The translations under genes were made by a program, and so were the position numbers. From Ceratopteris richardii (lineage: Eukaryota > Streptophyta > Polypodiopsida > Polypodiales > Pteridaceae), in the NCBI GenBank assembly GCA_020310875.1, contig CM035415.1, positions 195,300,432 through 195,364,431 on the forward strand: 64,000 bases of DNA, in the 5' to 3' direction. How positions within the stretch are numbered: the first letter of the stretch is position 1; the number at the start of each line of letters is the position of its first letter. The notes under the pieces were generated by a model that was given only the letters and a program-made list of their open reading frames with translations, had not been told where the DNA came from and ran no database searches. Below, piece after piece: positions 33,416 to 45,360 of the stretch.

Positions 33416-35773
33416 GTGAAGGCCAAGGATGGTAGCACCTTATTGAGTAAGGTCTTGTATGTTCCTACAATCCCTAAGAATTTGATAAGTGTAGGACAAA
33501 TTGTTGAAAAGGGATATGAAGTAAGATTCACTAATGATGGAGTATATGTGGAAGACCCTAGCCAAGGGTATAAACATATTGTTTCAGGGAAAAAGGAAGG
33601 AAGATTATTTACATTGAAGATTCAAGGCAATATTGGTCATGCTATGTTCACATATGGAGGACATAAGATTTCTGAGTTAGATCTTTGGCACAAGAGGCTT
33701 GGACATTTCAATGAAAGAGGTATTAAAGATATGGTTAACAATGGTTCAGTGCTTGGATTGCCTAATGTTGCAGGTCAACATATGACATACAAATGTGAGG
33801 CATGTCAATTAGGTAAGGCTCATAAGAACTCTTACTCCAAGCATGGTTTTATGCACTCAGAGAAGCTTGAGTTGGTACACACAGATGTGTGGGGACCATC
33901 AAAGGATTTCAGTATAAATGGGTCAAGGTACTATGTGATTTATGTTGATGATGCTACTAGATGGATCACTATCTATGTGATCAAAGATAAGTCAGAAGTG
34001 TTTAATACATTTAAACACTATCATGCATATGTAGAAAGAATTACAGGTCATAAGTTGAAAAGACTAAGGTCAGATGGAGGGGGAGAGTATTTCTCTAATG
34101 AGTTCAGTGATTACTTATGGAATGCAGGTATAAAAAGAGAAGTTACTTGCAGGTACTCTCCTCAACAAAATGGTGTTGCAGAAAGGAGAAATAGAACACT
34201 TGTTGAGTTTGCAAGATCCATGATGAAGGAGAAAAATTGCCCTAATTATTTGTGGGCTGAGGCTGTAAATACAGCCACTTATTTGGTCAATAGGTTACCA
34301 TGTAAAGCCTTGCAGGGTATGACACCATATGAGGCTTGGTGGGGTAAGAGACCTACCTTGGATCATTGCAGAGTTTTTGGATGTGTGGCATATGCATATG
34401 TGCCATCACAATTAAGGCACAAGTTGGAGCCTAAAGCTGAAAAATATGTTTTCATTGGTTATGATGATAAGCAGATGGGCTATAGATTGTGGAGTCCATC
34501 TACAAAACAATTCATGGTTTCTAAAGATGTTACATTTGATGAGCAAAGCACTTGGTATGCAGGTACAATCAATATCAATACAGGTGATGAAGAAGAAGTG
34601 AGCCAAAGGAAAGGTAAATCAAAGGTTCAGATATTTAATGAACAAGAGAATAATGAAGTGCAGGTTGAAGTGGAAGAAGCCCCAAGATTTGATCCTGAAC
34701 ATGAAGAACCAGAAACCTCAAGAAGTGGAGAGCTTAGGAGGTCTACAAGGAATAAGTGGCAACCTACAAGGTATAGTTATGATACTTCATTTTTGGCCAC
34801 AAAAGATTATGCTTATATGGTAAATACAGATGAAGACCCTTCTACATATGAAGAGGCAAAAGGTAAGGAAAAATGGGAGAAAGCTATGCAGGAAGAATAT
34901 GATGCACTATTGGAGAATCAAACATGGGATTTGGTTCCAAAACCAAATAGTCAGAAAATCATTGGATGCAAGTGGGTCTACAAGACCAAGAGATTTGCAG
35001 ATGGAAGAGTGTCTAGATACAAAGCTAGACTTGTTGTCAAAGGGTTTGCTCAGACTTATGGTGTTGACTATGATGAGACTTATAGTCCTGTGGCAAAGAT
35101 GACAACCATCAGGACACTTATTGCTATTGCTGCATGTAAAGGTTGGAAGTTATGTCAACTTGATGTGAAAAATGCTTTTTTGAATGGTTATATTTCAGAT
35201 GATGTATTCATGGAGCAACCTCAAGGGTTCAGAGATAAAAGGTATCCAGATCATGTGTGCAAGCTCAAGAGAGCTTTGTATGGCTTGAAGCAGGCCCCAA
35301 GGGCATGGAACTATAGACTTGTGAAGTTCCTAAAGGAACTTGGATTTCAGGTGTCTAAAGCACATAGTAGCTTGCTTGTCAAAGCAAGTGATAATGGTTT
35401 CATATACATGTGCATATATGTTGATGATATAATCCTTACAGGTACAGATGAAGAAGGAATACAAAGACTCAAGAGGCAAATGGAAAAGGAGTTCAAGATA
35501 AGTGACTTGGGAGACTTGTCATACTTCTTGGGCATGGAGATTACATATACTCAACATGGAGTATTTGTGACCCAAGAAAGGACCAAACATATTGAGATAC
35601 ATTATCACTTTCTAAGAGAGAAGGTGATGGATAAGGAGATTGAAGTCATACATACTTCAACAAAAGATCAGATAGCTGATATGCTTACAAAGAGCTTGGA
35701 TGGACCAAAGCTACAGAAGTTTAAAGACATGGCAGGTATAAAGAAGAAAGGAGAAACCTCAATTGATGATTGA
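33416..35773 (+). pseudogene. Copia pol: protease end, integrase and RT, with RNase H mostly deleted
   Basis: In frame with the preceding gag. Integrase zinc domain (WHKRLGH...CEACQLGKAH) and catalytic core (HTDVWGPS, LRSDGGGEY, QQNGVAERRNRTL) precede RT (KARLVVKGFAQTYGVDYDET, LDVKNAFLNG, YVDDIILTG, LGMEITY). Straight after VFVTQ the protein jumps to ERTKHIEIHYHFLREK and TKDQIADMLTKSL, which in intact copias lie at the end of RNase H. The end of RT and the RNase H segment holding the DADW, SSAEAEY and CDNQ motifs are therefore missing, with the frame kept (junction about 35573-35583). Confidence 0.9.
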
Positions 35774-35781
35774 GGGGGAGC
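35771..35781 (+). other. Polypurine tract of the copia
   Basis: TGAGGGGGAGC immediately before the 3' LTR start TGTTGGTG. Confidence 0.9.
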
Positions 35782-36804
35782 TGTTGGTGCAGATCAATCA
35801 CCAATTGAATGTTTGAAGACTAAAGAATGAAGGATGAGATCAATTCTTGAAGCTTGGAAGGAAGACACATTCAGAATATGTGAGGAATGTACACATATGT
35901 ACATAGTTCACTTAGATCTTTGATTAGTCATAGACTTGTACAAATTTATCTATAAATACCATGAAAATGTCGAGGCGTGATATGAGAGCATATGTGAGAA
36001 TAGATAGAAGTCAAGAATGAGGAAGATAGATGTCATGAGACATGTGAAAAATTAGTTGAGTTTCCTCTCATCACTCAATTGTAATTTTTCTGAGTTAATG
36101 AAGAAATATTGCGCCCGATCTTTTCGTGTCTGCTCCATCTGTGTTTGATCAATTGAGAAATCCTTTTGAGGATATCTAAGTTGTTAGTTAATGAGCCTGT
36201 GACCTGAGTTTCAGAGTCTAATTGCAAAGAGGCTAGGAGAATTGTAAGTAGGAACATTCATATGTGTTGAGTGTTCACAGTTTTCTAAAACAGGCGCAAA
36301 TTTCGATCTTAATCTTTTGGTCAGTTCTCACTCCATAGTTTAAAGTTTTGTGCAAGAAAGCACTTAATCTTTAAGTTGGAAGGTAATCTACTCGTGGCTA
36401 GAAGCATTTGCTTAAACGGGGTTTGTACTGAGAGAATTGAAGTTAAGAAGTTAGGGGTGTCTAAATCGACTTCTCAGAAGTACAGATTCAGACATAGGTA
36501 ACTTGTGAAGTTGATTTCTCAAGTTATACTAAACCTTTTGAAGAACTTTAACTTGGAGGAGGTGCGCAATCTCTAGGCAACACTCCATACAAAATTTCAT
36601 AGAAAACTTTACATGTTTGATAGGTCAATTAGAAGAAATTGTGCAGCAGACTTTCTGTGTTTCATCTTCTTCACAGAATTTGTCAACTTTTGATAATTTG
36701 GAGATTGGACCTCTAATTTAGTGAAGGTTTTGACTTACTCTTGATATAGAGGTGTTCTAAATTCAAGAGTAGGTTATTCTTTTGGAGATTAACACTCTCC
36801 ATCA
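35782..36804 (+). repeat. 3' LTR of the copia element (1023 bp)
   Basis: One base longer than the 5' copy (AGGTAATC against AGGTATC) with about three substitutions. Followed by TSD TGATC at 36805-36809, then gag of B. Confidence 0.95.
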
Positions 36805-36809
36805 TGATC

Positions 36810-37502
36810 TAAGTAGGTCACTCTGCCTGGGCTATCAGGATCCTTAAACTCATAGATCATGATTGTTCCTATATCAGTTGGCTGATCAGATTTATACCTC
36901 CAAAAGGCTTTGTCAGTTTCTCGATTGAGGAGAAAATCTATGCTCTTATTATCCTGGGGAGTCCACTCTGGTGTGATAATCCTAGTGAGAACCGATTTGC
37001 CTCGAGGGGTTCTAGGTTCTGTACCCATGTTTCCTTGCTCTAGGTCCCCTAAGTCCGCTTCTGGGATCACATTTCCAAATTCGTCCGTCCTATCTGGGTG
37101 GCTGGTGACTACGTATATGGTTCCTTCTTTGTCCAATTATGCTCCGTTTTCAAACTTGACAGCTGGGCGCTCTAGTCCAATGGATTGATCAGGATTCTTA
37201 ATCTGTACCACAGATCTTCCTAGGCTGTCCTCATAGATGCTGGCACCTAATCGATTGGTCCTAAGGTATTCCAACTGCGTTTTGTAAGGGCCTTCTACCC
37301 TGTGCAAGTATGGCACTCCTGAACTTCCTGTAGGTCTCTCCATACCTTGAGACATCTCGGATTCACTAGTCTCAGAACTTGGGTAGTATGAGTGGTGGCT
37401 CAACTGCTGGGCCCACGACCTAGCAGTGTGGTTGACACTAGCCTCTGAAGACCTAAGGCTTTGTCTATCCCTTACTAGATGTCGCCCTGATCTAAGGTTC
37501 AT
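36810..37502 (-). pseudogene. Element B gag, N-terminal third
   Basis: Start ATG at 37502-37500 (MNLRSGRHL), the same start as in A, C and F. Gag runs down to the copia insertion in the segment GRVTYLDH; the remainder lies at 12110-13891. A TAA at 37137-37139 replaces a Tyr codon. No domain is recognised in this N-terminal part beyond conservation among the elements. Confidence 0.87.
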
Positions 37503-38336
37503 AAGCCTAATTGAATAGCCCAAATTTGCCCAAGTACAACCTCGTTGCAGAGTCCTTTTGTATTAGTTACTTGATTCTTTTTAGTTGATTCCCGTGTTAA
37601 AATTCTTGTCTGATATCACGTCGCAAGGTATATTTGAGTGTAGTTCCGCACTTAAAGTTGGTCGTTCCACGTTAAGTTCTTTTCCTTTAAAGTTCTCGAC
37701 AGTACAAAGATTATGTTCTTAGCTTGAACTTAAAAGTTTAGGTATTCTTCAACTTGATAATTGCCTCTCGTCGCCCTGACTTACTCCTACCTCTAGTCGT
37801 TCTTAGCCTAAGCTAGGAATTGATGAAGGGGAGTTGAGAATATTCCAACCTTTCTTGCTGATCCTTGCTCTTTAGTGCTCGAGAAGTTGATTCTCAAGCT
37901 TGCACAAAGCCCTTGCTTGGACGCTCTCAATTGCTTCTCAATAAACATGCATCAGTCCCAAGATTAGCTCCAGACTTAAACTCAAATGACAGACTAGACC
38001 GCTTTCATGCATGTGACTCACCGACCAAATTATCTCTTGCCTTTATAAAAAACAGTCCCAAGGATCCCTCAGTTTTCCTACCGACAAAACAAGAATCACA
38101 GCAATTGGATTTCGTATGAGGAAGTTATGTCAGTTCAGGCTTCAGGGATTAAAACAGGGTTCAAAACAGCTTAATCAAGCAGACAGAAATTCTTGAATTA
38201 CTTGGGTTGCGGCCTCAACATGCAATGCTAACCCCGAGTGTTTGTCCCACAAATTGACCAAATTAGCCCCCTATTCTTTACCCTAGAAAATTGGCCAAAT
38301 TTGCCCTTCTAACGCGTTCGCAAGTTCTGTCAGTCG
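37503..38336 (-). other. Element B leader between gag and array
   Basis: No convincing gene. It shares a short block (AACTTCCTCATACGAAATCC on the minus strand, near 38105-38130) with A around 16747-16769. Confidence 0.6.
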
Positions 38337-38918
38337 CGATTGACAGGTCAGTCGCGATTGATGTGTCGATCGCGATTGACAGGTCCGTCGTGGCTGTCGG
38401 TCGCGATTGATGTGTCGATCGCGATTGACAGGTGGTTCGAAAAGTCAATCAGTCGTGGTCAAAGGGTCGTTGACTCTGTCGGTCGCGATTGATGGGTCGA
38501 TCGCGATTGACAGGTCGGTCGCGAGGGTCTGTCCGTCGTGGTCAAACAATCGTTGACTCTGTCGGTCACGATTGACAGAGCCGTCGTGGGCTGTCAGTCA
38601 CGATTGACTGGTCGATCGCGATTGACAGGTCTGTCCGTCGTGGTCAAACAATCGTTGACTATGTCGGTCGCAATTGACAGAACCGTCGTGGGTTGTCAGT
38701 CGCGATTGATGGGTCAATCGCGATTGATGACTCGATCGCGATTGACACGTGTCACACGTATGATCTGTCCGTCGTGGTCAATCGGTCGTTGACTCTGTCG
38801 GTCACGATTGATAGAGCCGTCGTGGGCTGTCAGTCGCGATTGATGTGTCGATCGCGATTGACAGGTCTGTCCGTCGTGGTTTGTCGATCGCGATTGACAG
38901 AGCGATCGCGATTGAGAG
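38337..38918 (-). repeat. Leader tandem array of element B
   Basis: About 580 bp of CTGTCNNTCGCGATTGACAG-like units on both strands, in longer irregular units that also contain GTCCGTCGTGGTCAA. Many cores have the full palindrome ATCGCGAT; others are decayed to CACGAT or GTCGTG. An outlying copy lies at about 39018-39037. Confidence 0.9.
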
Positions 38919-39111
38919 AAATCTGATGAATTTCAAAAATCTAAGCACATTTTTGGGAAGCTCTAGGCCTCTAGATCATGGTTTTGCACTTTGTTTGGCA
39001 AATGGAGCATTTTTTCTGTCAGTCGCGATTGACAGAGACCGGCGACACAGAGACAGCTACCACGATTTTCGTACCTGCGCGGAGTGCTGGGGACGATGAT
39101 GCAGCCTGTAC

Positions 39112-39368
39112 CTGCAAGACAGCTCAAGAAACATGCAAAAACAGCACACACAATTTCGCTCTCTCGCTCTCTCTCACAAGTGAAATGAGGGAAATGAGGT
39201 GGAGAAGGTGATATGATCAAAAAACTGAAATTTTCGCGATGATGGAAATGGAGGTGGAAGATGGTGATGATGATGATGGTGATGATGGTGGTAAGGTAAG
39301 AAAGAGAAAAATAGGAAAAGTCAAGAAATTACCTACAACGCCAACGTCTCCAATCTACGTCTTACCAT
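39112..39368 (-). promoter_or_regulatory. Candidate leader intron of element B
   Basis: Minus-strand donor ATG|GTAAGA has its GT at 39365-39364. Acceptor TGTCTTGCAG|GTACAGG has its AG at 39113-39112. Both match A in sequence and spacing. A GAT-rich microsatellite (39239-39292) lies inside. Confidence 0.4.
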
Positions 39369-39390
39369 CACACGCTCGTCCTCAAAGCTC

Positions 39391-39410
39391 GATCCCCGGC
39401 AACGGCACCA
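39391..39410 (-). other. Primer binding site of element B (tRNA-Asp, one mismatch)
   Basis: On the minus strand TGGTGCCGTTGCCGGGGATC, one change from the perfect site in A and C. Confidence 0.85.
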
Positions 39411-39418
39411 AAATTTGG

Positions 39419-40119
39419 TGTAGCTCAGTGATGAGTAGCACCTCCTTTAATGTCAATCCGGGAAGATGTGAGGATGGTATGAAGACCTCGAGCAAGTGAA
39501 GGCACAAGTGCGTGAGTGAGAAGCACACATGTTACAAACATGCACACATATACACACACACGCGCACACACGGCAAGACAAAGAGTGAGAAGCAATGGAG
39601 TTCTTAGATTACTTTCAAAAAGCTCTTACAAGTTCATTTCAATTACAATCTAACCTAAAAAATGAGCTCTCTAGCTCCTTCTATAGTTTTTGACTAGCCT
39701 TGGCCCTGTCCAGACCTAGTGTCCGGCCTAGTTAAAAATTAGGTTCCAGGGCTTATTAGAGGGCTCAAACGAGATCTAAAAAGTATGAAGATTGGCAGGT
39801 AAATACTTCTAAAGCTCCTCAAGCTCAAGGACTCCTTGGCTTGCACAAAATGGAGCTACAAAAATACGAAATGATATTTACAATGCTTTTTAGTGATGAA
39901 AATCACTATTTGTGTAGGGATTTTCTCTATTGATTTGTCATACATACCTTTGAGCTCCTTACTTGCTCTTTCTTCTTGTGTGCTCAACTCCTTGATGTCT
40001 GAAAAATTTAGATGGCCTACTTGCCAGATCTTCTTTGACTGCCATGTCTGCTTGTGCTATCCCTTCGCTCTGACTCTCTTCGTCTTGTGGCTCCTTCGGT
40101 TCCCTGACTGCTTCCAACA
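39419..40119 (-). repeat. 5' LTR of element B (701 bp)
   Basis: TGTAGCTCAG...CTTCCAACA on the plus strand. It differs from 444-1137 by about 15 to 17 changes, including a small insertion in the CA microsatellite. Pol of element C resumes at 40120. Confidence 0.93.
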
Positions 40120-41539
40120 CCGGCCTTTAATCCTTTATCCTTAACATGGGCATCAAAGTACGCCTTCTGTCATTTCTTAGCTGCATATATTCCTACTGCA
40201 GCTCTTAGTCTGGTTTCACCTAATCGTTCAAGGTCAAAAATCCTCGAAGAGAGTTCATGGCCCGTCCACTCATGCTCCTATGCTAATCTCAATGTGGGAA
40301 TCAAGAAGTCCAAAGGTAGCACCGCATTTTGGCCAAATACCATCTGAAAGGGTGTGGCTTGGAGTACCGTTTTATAGGCCACTCGGTATGCCCAAACAGC
40401 ATGGTGTAGCTGTTTATCCCAATCAGAGCGTTTATTATTCACCAATTTGGTAAGCACATTGCATAGAATCTTGTTTGTTCTTTCGGCCTGGCCATTAGCT
40501 TGTGGGTGATAGGGGGCAGACTTCTTATGTACTACCAAGAATTCTTGGAGTAGATTTTCAATAACTTCATTCAAGAAGTGAGTGCCTCTATCACTTACCA
40601 GCTCTATAGGTAGCCCGTATCTTGTGAACACATTCTCAAATAGGAACTTAGAAGTTGTCTGAGCATCATTCTTTGTCGTAGCTTTTACCTCTACCCACTT
40701 TGTTAGATAGTATGTGGCCACAATGATATATTCAGCATGTGAACCCTTGGCTGGGGGATTAATAGGACCTACAAAGTCTATTCCCCACTTAGAGAATGCA
40801 CGTCCACCCATCATAGGTTTCAGTGGCATCTCATCCTTGTGTATAGGGTACTGAGTTCTCTGACAGACATCACACCGTTTCACATAGGTATGTGCATCCA
40901 TGTGAAGGGTCGGCCACCAGAAGCCCGCAAATAGTACTGCCTTGATCACCCGATCTGGTCCAAAGTGTCCTCCTGCTACACCTTGGTGAGCAGTTTCCAA
41001 GATCTTGAGATATTCACTCTCATGGACACATAGTCTCAGGTAACCATCTTTACCACTCTTGTATAGATTATCACCAATGAGTGAGTAATCTAGGGCTTCT
41101 TGTTCTAGACTTCTTTGTCTTGTGAGGGTCATATCTTGAGGGAATGTTTTCGTCCTCAAGAAGGCTACTAATGGTTCACTCCAATCTCGCACTATGGACA
41201 CTTGATAAAGAGTGGCATGTTCCACAGGTGGTTTAGTGCAACAGATTGGGCATTCTTTACACATCTTATGTATATCAGCTTCCATAGTAGGTCAATGCAC
41301 TCTGAGTCTCCTTAGTGTCTGTAGGGTTCAATGTTTTGAGTAGTGTTGCTCTAATGCACCTACATGTGCCAATTGCAACCATTTAGTGTACTCATCCTCT
41401 TCCACACAACAAGCCAATATCCCTTGATCTGTGTGTTTGTACATGCTTCCTGCCATGATGTGGTACTTCTGGGCTCTTACTACCTCTCTACCTTAAGTGT
41501 TTATGACTGGGTGGTTAGGCCCGTATGTCAATACTAGCA
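40120..41539 (-). pseudogene. Element C pol: integrase and both H2C2 modules
   Basis: On the minus strand: zinc module 1 (with CKECPICC), module 2 (HQGVAGGHFG...CDVC), integrase core (WGIDFVGP, SDRGTHF, GQAERTNK), then the C-terminal segment cut by B. Breaks include TGA for Trp in the first module (about 41292) and TAG at 40278-40280 where relatives have a Gln codon. This third independent copy confirms the double zinc module. Confidence 0.87.
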
Positions 41540-42965
41540 CTAATGGCTTAGCCCACTGAGGTACAACTTCCAAATTAAACAAGTAAGCATCAAGAAGGTC
41601 ATCTGTTGTGGGGCTTCTCCTGATGTGAGCCTAGAGAGATGATCTGCTCTCAAGTGGGTCTTCCGCACCACAACCTTGAAGTCGTATTCCATTATTAAGA
41701 GAAACCATCTTACTAATCTACCTGTATTGCATGGCTTGTTTACCAAGTACAACAGTGCTTGATGATCAGTAAAAAATTTAAACTTATTTGCAAGCAAATA
41801 GTGTCTAAACTTTTTAACTGCATAGACCATGCCTAATCCCTCTCGTTCAGTGGTTATATAGTTTCGTTCAGCCGCATTCAACTGTCTACTAGCATAGGCA
41901 ATTGGAAGATCCATATTGCCTTCGCCCGTAGGTTGTGCAAGTACACATCCAATAGCATAATTGGATGCATCCACATGAACATGGAAGGGCTTATTCCAAT
42001 CTGGTGTGGTCAAGATTGGTGCTGAACACAATCTTCTTTTAAGCTCATTGAAGGAGTTTTCACATTCATCAGTCCACTCAAAGTTAGTCAAAAGTCCATA
42101 CAGAGGCTTTGCTATGATGGCATACATGTGTATAAACCGTCGGTAATAACCACAATGCCCCATGAAAGCTTGTACTTCCTTGACATTCTTTGGCCTAGGT
42201 AACTTGGCTATGGCTCGTACTTTCTCTTCATCGTTGGATATGCCATTCTTTGACACTATGTGTCCTAGAATCTTGCCTTGCGTGACCATGAAAACACACT
42301 TTTCTGGGTTCAAGCAGACTTGATATTCTCTACATTTGTCAAAGATTTGCCTGAGTTCTGGTATATGTGTCTGTCTAATGTTGGAATGAGCACAGAGGTC
42401 ATCAACATAGACTTCCAAATTCTTCCTCAAGAACTCTTTAAACACGTGGCACATCAATCTCTGAAAGGTTGCAAGAGCATTGGTAAGCCCAAATGGCATT
42501 ACCCAAAAAGCAAATATGCCCCACTCTGTGGCAAAAGCTGTCTTATGCTCATCTTCTGGAGCTATGGCTACTTGATTGTAGCCCAAAAATCCATCAAGGA
42601 AGCTGTACACTTCATTGCCTGCTACTCTTTCTAAGAGATGTTCTGTGATAGGAAGCAGATAGTTGTCTCGAATTGTGGCTGCATTGATCTTTTTCAAGTT
42701 AATGCACACACGTAGCTTTCCATTCTTCTTGGGCACCACTGCAATGGGGGATACCCACTCAATGTGCTCAATTTCATAGTTGAATCCAGCTTCTACCAGA
42801 CGATCTATCTCTTCTTTGATCTTAGCAGCATAATTATCATTGTATGTGTATGGCTTTTGCTTGGAGGGTTTCGCATCTGAGGTCATAGGGATAGTGTGTG
42901 AGCATATGTCTGGATCAACACCCTTCAAATCCTTGTAACTCCAAGCGAATACATCTCTGTATTAT
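41540..42965 (-). pseudogene. Element C pol: RT and RNase H
   Basis: A 462-codon ORF with FLDGFLGYNQ, MPFGLTNALATFQRLM, EVYVDDLCAHS and RNase H HVDASNYAIG, FFTDHQALLYL and RADHLSRL. Two residues are missing before THLRADH, and a 7-base deletion near 41605 shifts the frame. A TAA about 12 codons upstream of the ORF start replaces GAA. Confidence 0.88.
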
Positions 42966-44221
42966 CTTAGCAAGGCTATTAACGCATGCTCTTCTTCCTT
43001 GGTTAGGTCATGGCCTATGTACGTGCATCTCTCTTCTCCTTCTTCTAAGGCTACCACTATTTTTTTTTTGGTTTCTTTGTTATCATAGGCCTCTCTTGAT
43101 TGTGCCTCTCGTTTAGGCATCCTTATCATGACTCTTCTATCATCTATCTCATACTTTTTAAAGTTTTATGGGACCTCAAACAAAGATTCTTCCTCTTCTG
43201 GTGTGACTTCTCTCTTCTTTCTTTTCTTTCCTTCTTCCTTCGGGGTCACATGTGTGGCTAGCCTTACATCATTTGTAAGCTCTCCGTGCCTTTGGGGTTG
43301 AAATTCTATTTCATAGAAGTATTCTTTATCTGATGCAAAAGGTGGGTCCATAATGATTGACTCTAGATCGGAATCGCTCGCATCCTCAAATGCATCAGGG
43401 CTAGGTTCACACTCTTCTAAAACTGCATCTCCCATGATTGGCTCTATGGAGAAAACTGAAATGTCATAGCCATCCTCATCACACTGTGGTGTCCATTGTT
43501 CTCCATTGATGGCTACATCCATGGTTGCTAGGACTTCTGCCCAGCCGTGGGGTTCAATTTCTTCATCAGGAAATACTACAGGGGCATAGGCTGGGTCTTG
43601 AATGGATCTATGTGTTTCTTTTGCACCTATCTCTCTGGCTTTTTCTCTCTTCTCCTCTTCTACTGCCATTTTACACATCCATAAGTGAGTGTCGTCATGC
43701 ATCCATGAGGATCCTGATCCTATGGAGTGCACTGACTTTGTATCATCTTTAGCTCTATGGATGGGATTCCATTGAATAGGAGGGACATCTCTATGAGAGT
43801 AATCTCTGAGATTGACTTTGGTCGTAACACCTAAGTGTTGCAAATACAAGGAATTGGTTCCCCAATCTTGTACTACTTGCAAGTGTCGCATAAATGGCCT
43901 TCCCAAAATCATCTCATAGGCATGGTTCTTGCTAAAATCACAGATAGCAAACGTGTGCTCAAACTCTACACCACATGTAGTGAGAGTTATTGCTTCTAGC
44001 AAACCTAAGGGTCTTTCTATGTGACCATCAACCATCTGCAATTTCATCCTCGTGGGCCTGAGTGCTGGCTTGCCCCATCGCTTCCATAGGGAAGTGGTAG
44101 CAATTGCAACTCCTACACCTGAGTCTAGAATTGCCTTGGTTGTGTATCCTTGATGGGTAATGGGAAGATAGGTGTTTCCCTCTTCACCTTCACTCATGTC
44201 TCCTATCTTGTCTAGAGGAAT
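42966..44221 (-). pseudogene. Element C pol: protease 1 and acidic spacer
   Basis: The ORF 43166-44197 carries LDSGVGVAIA (Ala to Val next to the active site) and MILGRPFMRH, then the acidic spacer. Stops at 43166 and 44222 are TAA where relatives have GAA. Confidence 0.85.
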
Positions 44222-45360
44222 TTATGGCATTTTTCTATGAGAACCTACCTGGGAATGAGGTTTTGCTATCTTTGGTACTTGTTTGGCTACATGTTTCCAT
44301 AACTCTGGCCTAACTTTGAGTAGCTCTTCTAAGGTGAGGTTGCACTGCACCTTAGTGTTTTTCACTACCTCCGTATTCCTAGGTATGATTGAGTCTTTGT
44401 TTCTTACCATGACCGTGGGTGCTCTCATACAAGTAGACGACTTCCCATGGGCCTGTGAAATGGGTAATTCCTGGAGGGAGTTAGACTCGAAGTCTAACCT
44501 CTCTTGATTTTGTGCACTCTCCTGCTCTCCATAAATGGAAGGAATATCTTGTGGGAATTGATCATGTGTGTCATCCACAAGTTCAATGGGAGGAGGGGCT
44601 GCACTTTCATTAGCCCATTTTTCTTCTTTAATCTCTCGTAGGAATTCTGGAGTGAACCTATTCATAGAAGAGGAGGTGTTTGGTTCAATGGAATTCGGCA
44701 CATAAGCTTCTTGTGGGGGATGGCTTATGTTTTTACTTGCCTCCTCTCTTCCTTGATTTTTTTCTTCCTTGGCAGATCTTGCAATTATGTTCTCTAACTT
44801 CTCTAGGAGTCCATCCAAGTGCAATTGTGTCTTAGCTGATCCAGAGTAGTTGAAGAGATGACTGGCTTCAAACATGGTCTGAGACAATGCGACCATTTTC
44901 GCGCAAAGCTTGGTTCTTTCTATCTCTAGGTCAGCTCTAGGGTAGCACTTGTCATGATCTATCACGTTTGGCCCTTCTTGGATTCTGGCGTGATATGCCT
45001 TAAGCATCATGTCTATGTCTTCAGGAGTGGGGTCAGCTAACACTGATCCTACTCTAGGGGATGGTGGGATGGTCTTAGGTAGGTGGACAGATGGTGGGTT
45101 AGATGGTGATGGAAGTGAGGGTGGTGGTGGTATGTGAGAGTTTGTTTGAGAGGTGAGTTCAACAATTTTGGCTTTTGTTTCTCTTATGCTTTCTTCTAAG
45201 TCACTCATCTTTTTAGACCATTGTCTTTTCATTCTCTCTCGGCTATCCCTCTAGGCTCTCGACTATTTTTTGGCTATGCTCTCAGTTTCACTAACCTCTG
45301 CACTCTTCTCTTGACCTATTCCTGGGTCCTGTTGCAAAGCCTGGGCCCTAGTGACCACTT
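44222..45360 (-). pseudogene. Element C gag-pro linker
   Basis: An open stretch 44222-45232 with the coiled-coil SDLEESIRETKAKI, a proline-rich stretch and PTPEDIDMMLKAYHARIQEG. Two stops lie just upstream of 45232. The AYVPP repeat region is shorter than in A. Confidence 0.82.

Larger units (their letters stand above)
13892..36804 (+). mobile_element. Ty1/copia retrotransposon nested in gag of element B and itself split by element A
   Basis: LTRs 13892-14913 and 35782-36804 flank a copia-order polyprotein (gag, protease, integrase, RT). TSD is TGATC (13887-13891 and 36805-36809). PBS complements initiator tRNA-Met. Removing A (15041-32113) and one CCATA copy restores a copia of about 5.8 kb. 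The LTRs show about four differences by eye, so insertion was recent. The element has a nonsense codon and lacks most of RNase H. Confidence 0.95.
444..40119 (-). mobile_element. Element B: nearly full-length Athila-like gypsy element with a copia nested in gag
   Basis: Bounded by two LTRs (444-1137 and 39419-40119) that differ at roughly 15 to 17 sites by eye. Flanking 5-bp duplications are CCAGC (439-443) and CCGGC (40120-40124), one mismatch. On the minus strand the order is LTR, PBS, leader with array, gag, linker, PR1, RT, RNase H, two H2C2 modules, integrase, second protease, tail, ORF3, polypurine tract, LTR. Removing the nested 22.9-kb copia gives an element of about 16.8 kb. It carries several stops and frameshifts, but long domains remain readable. 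Confidence 0.92.
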
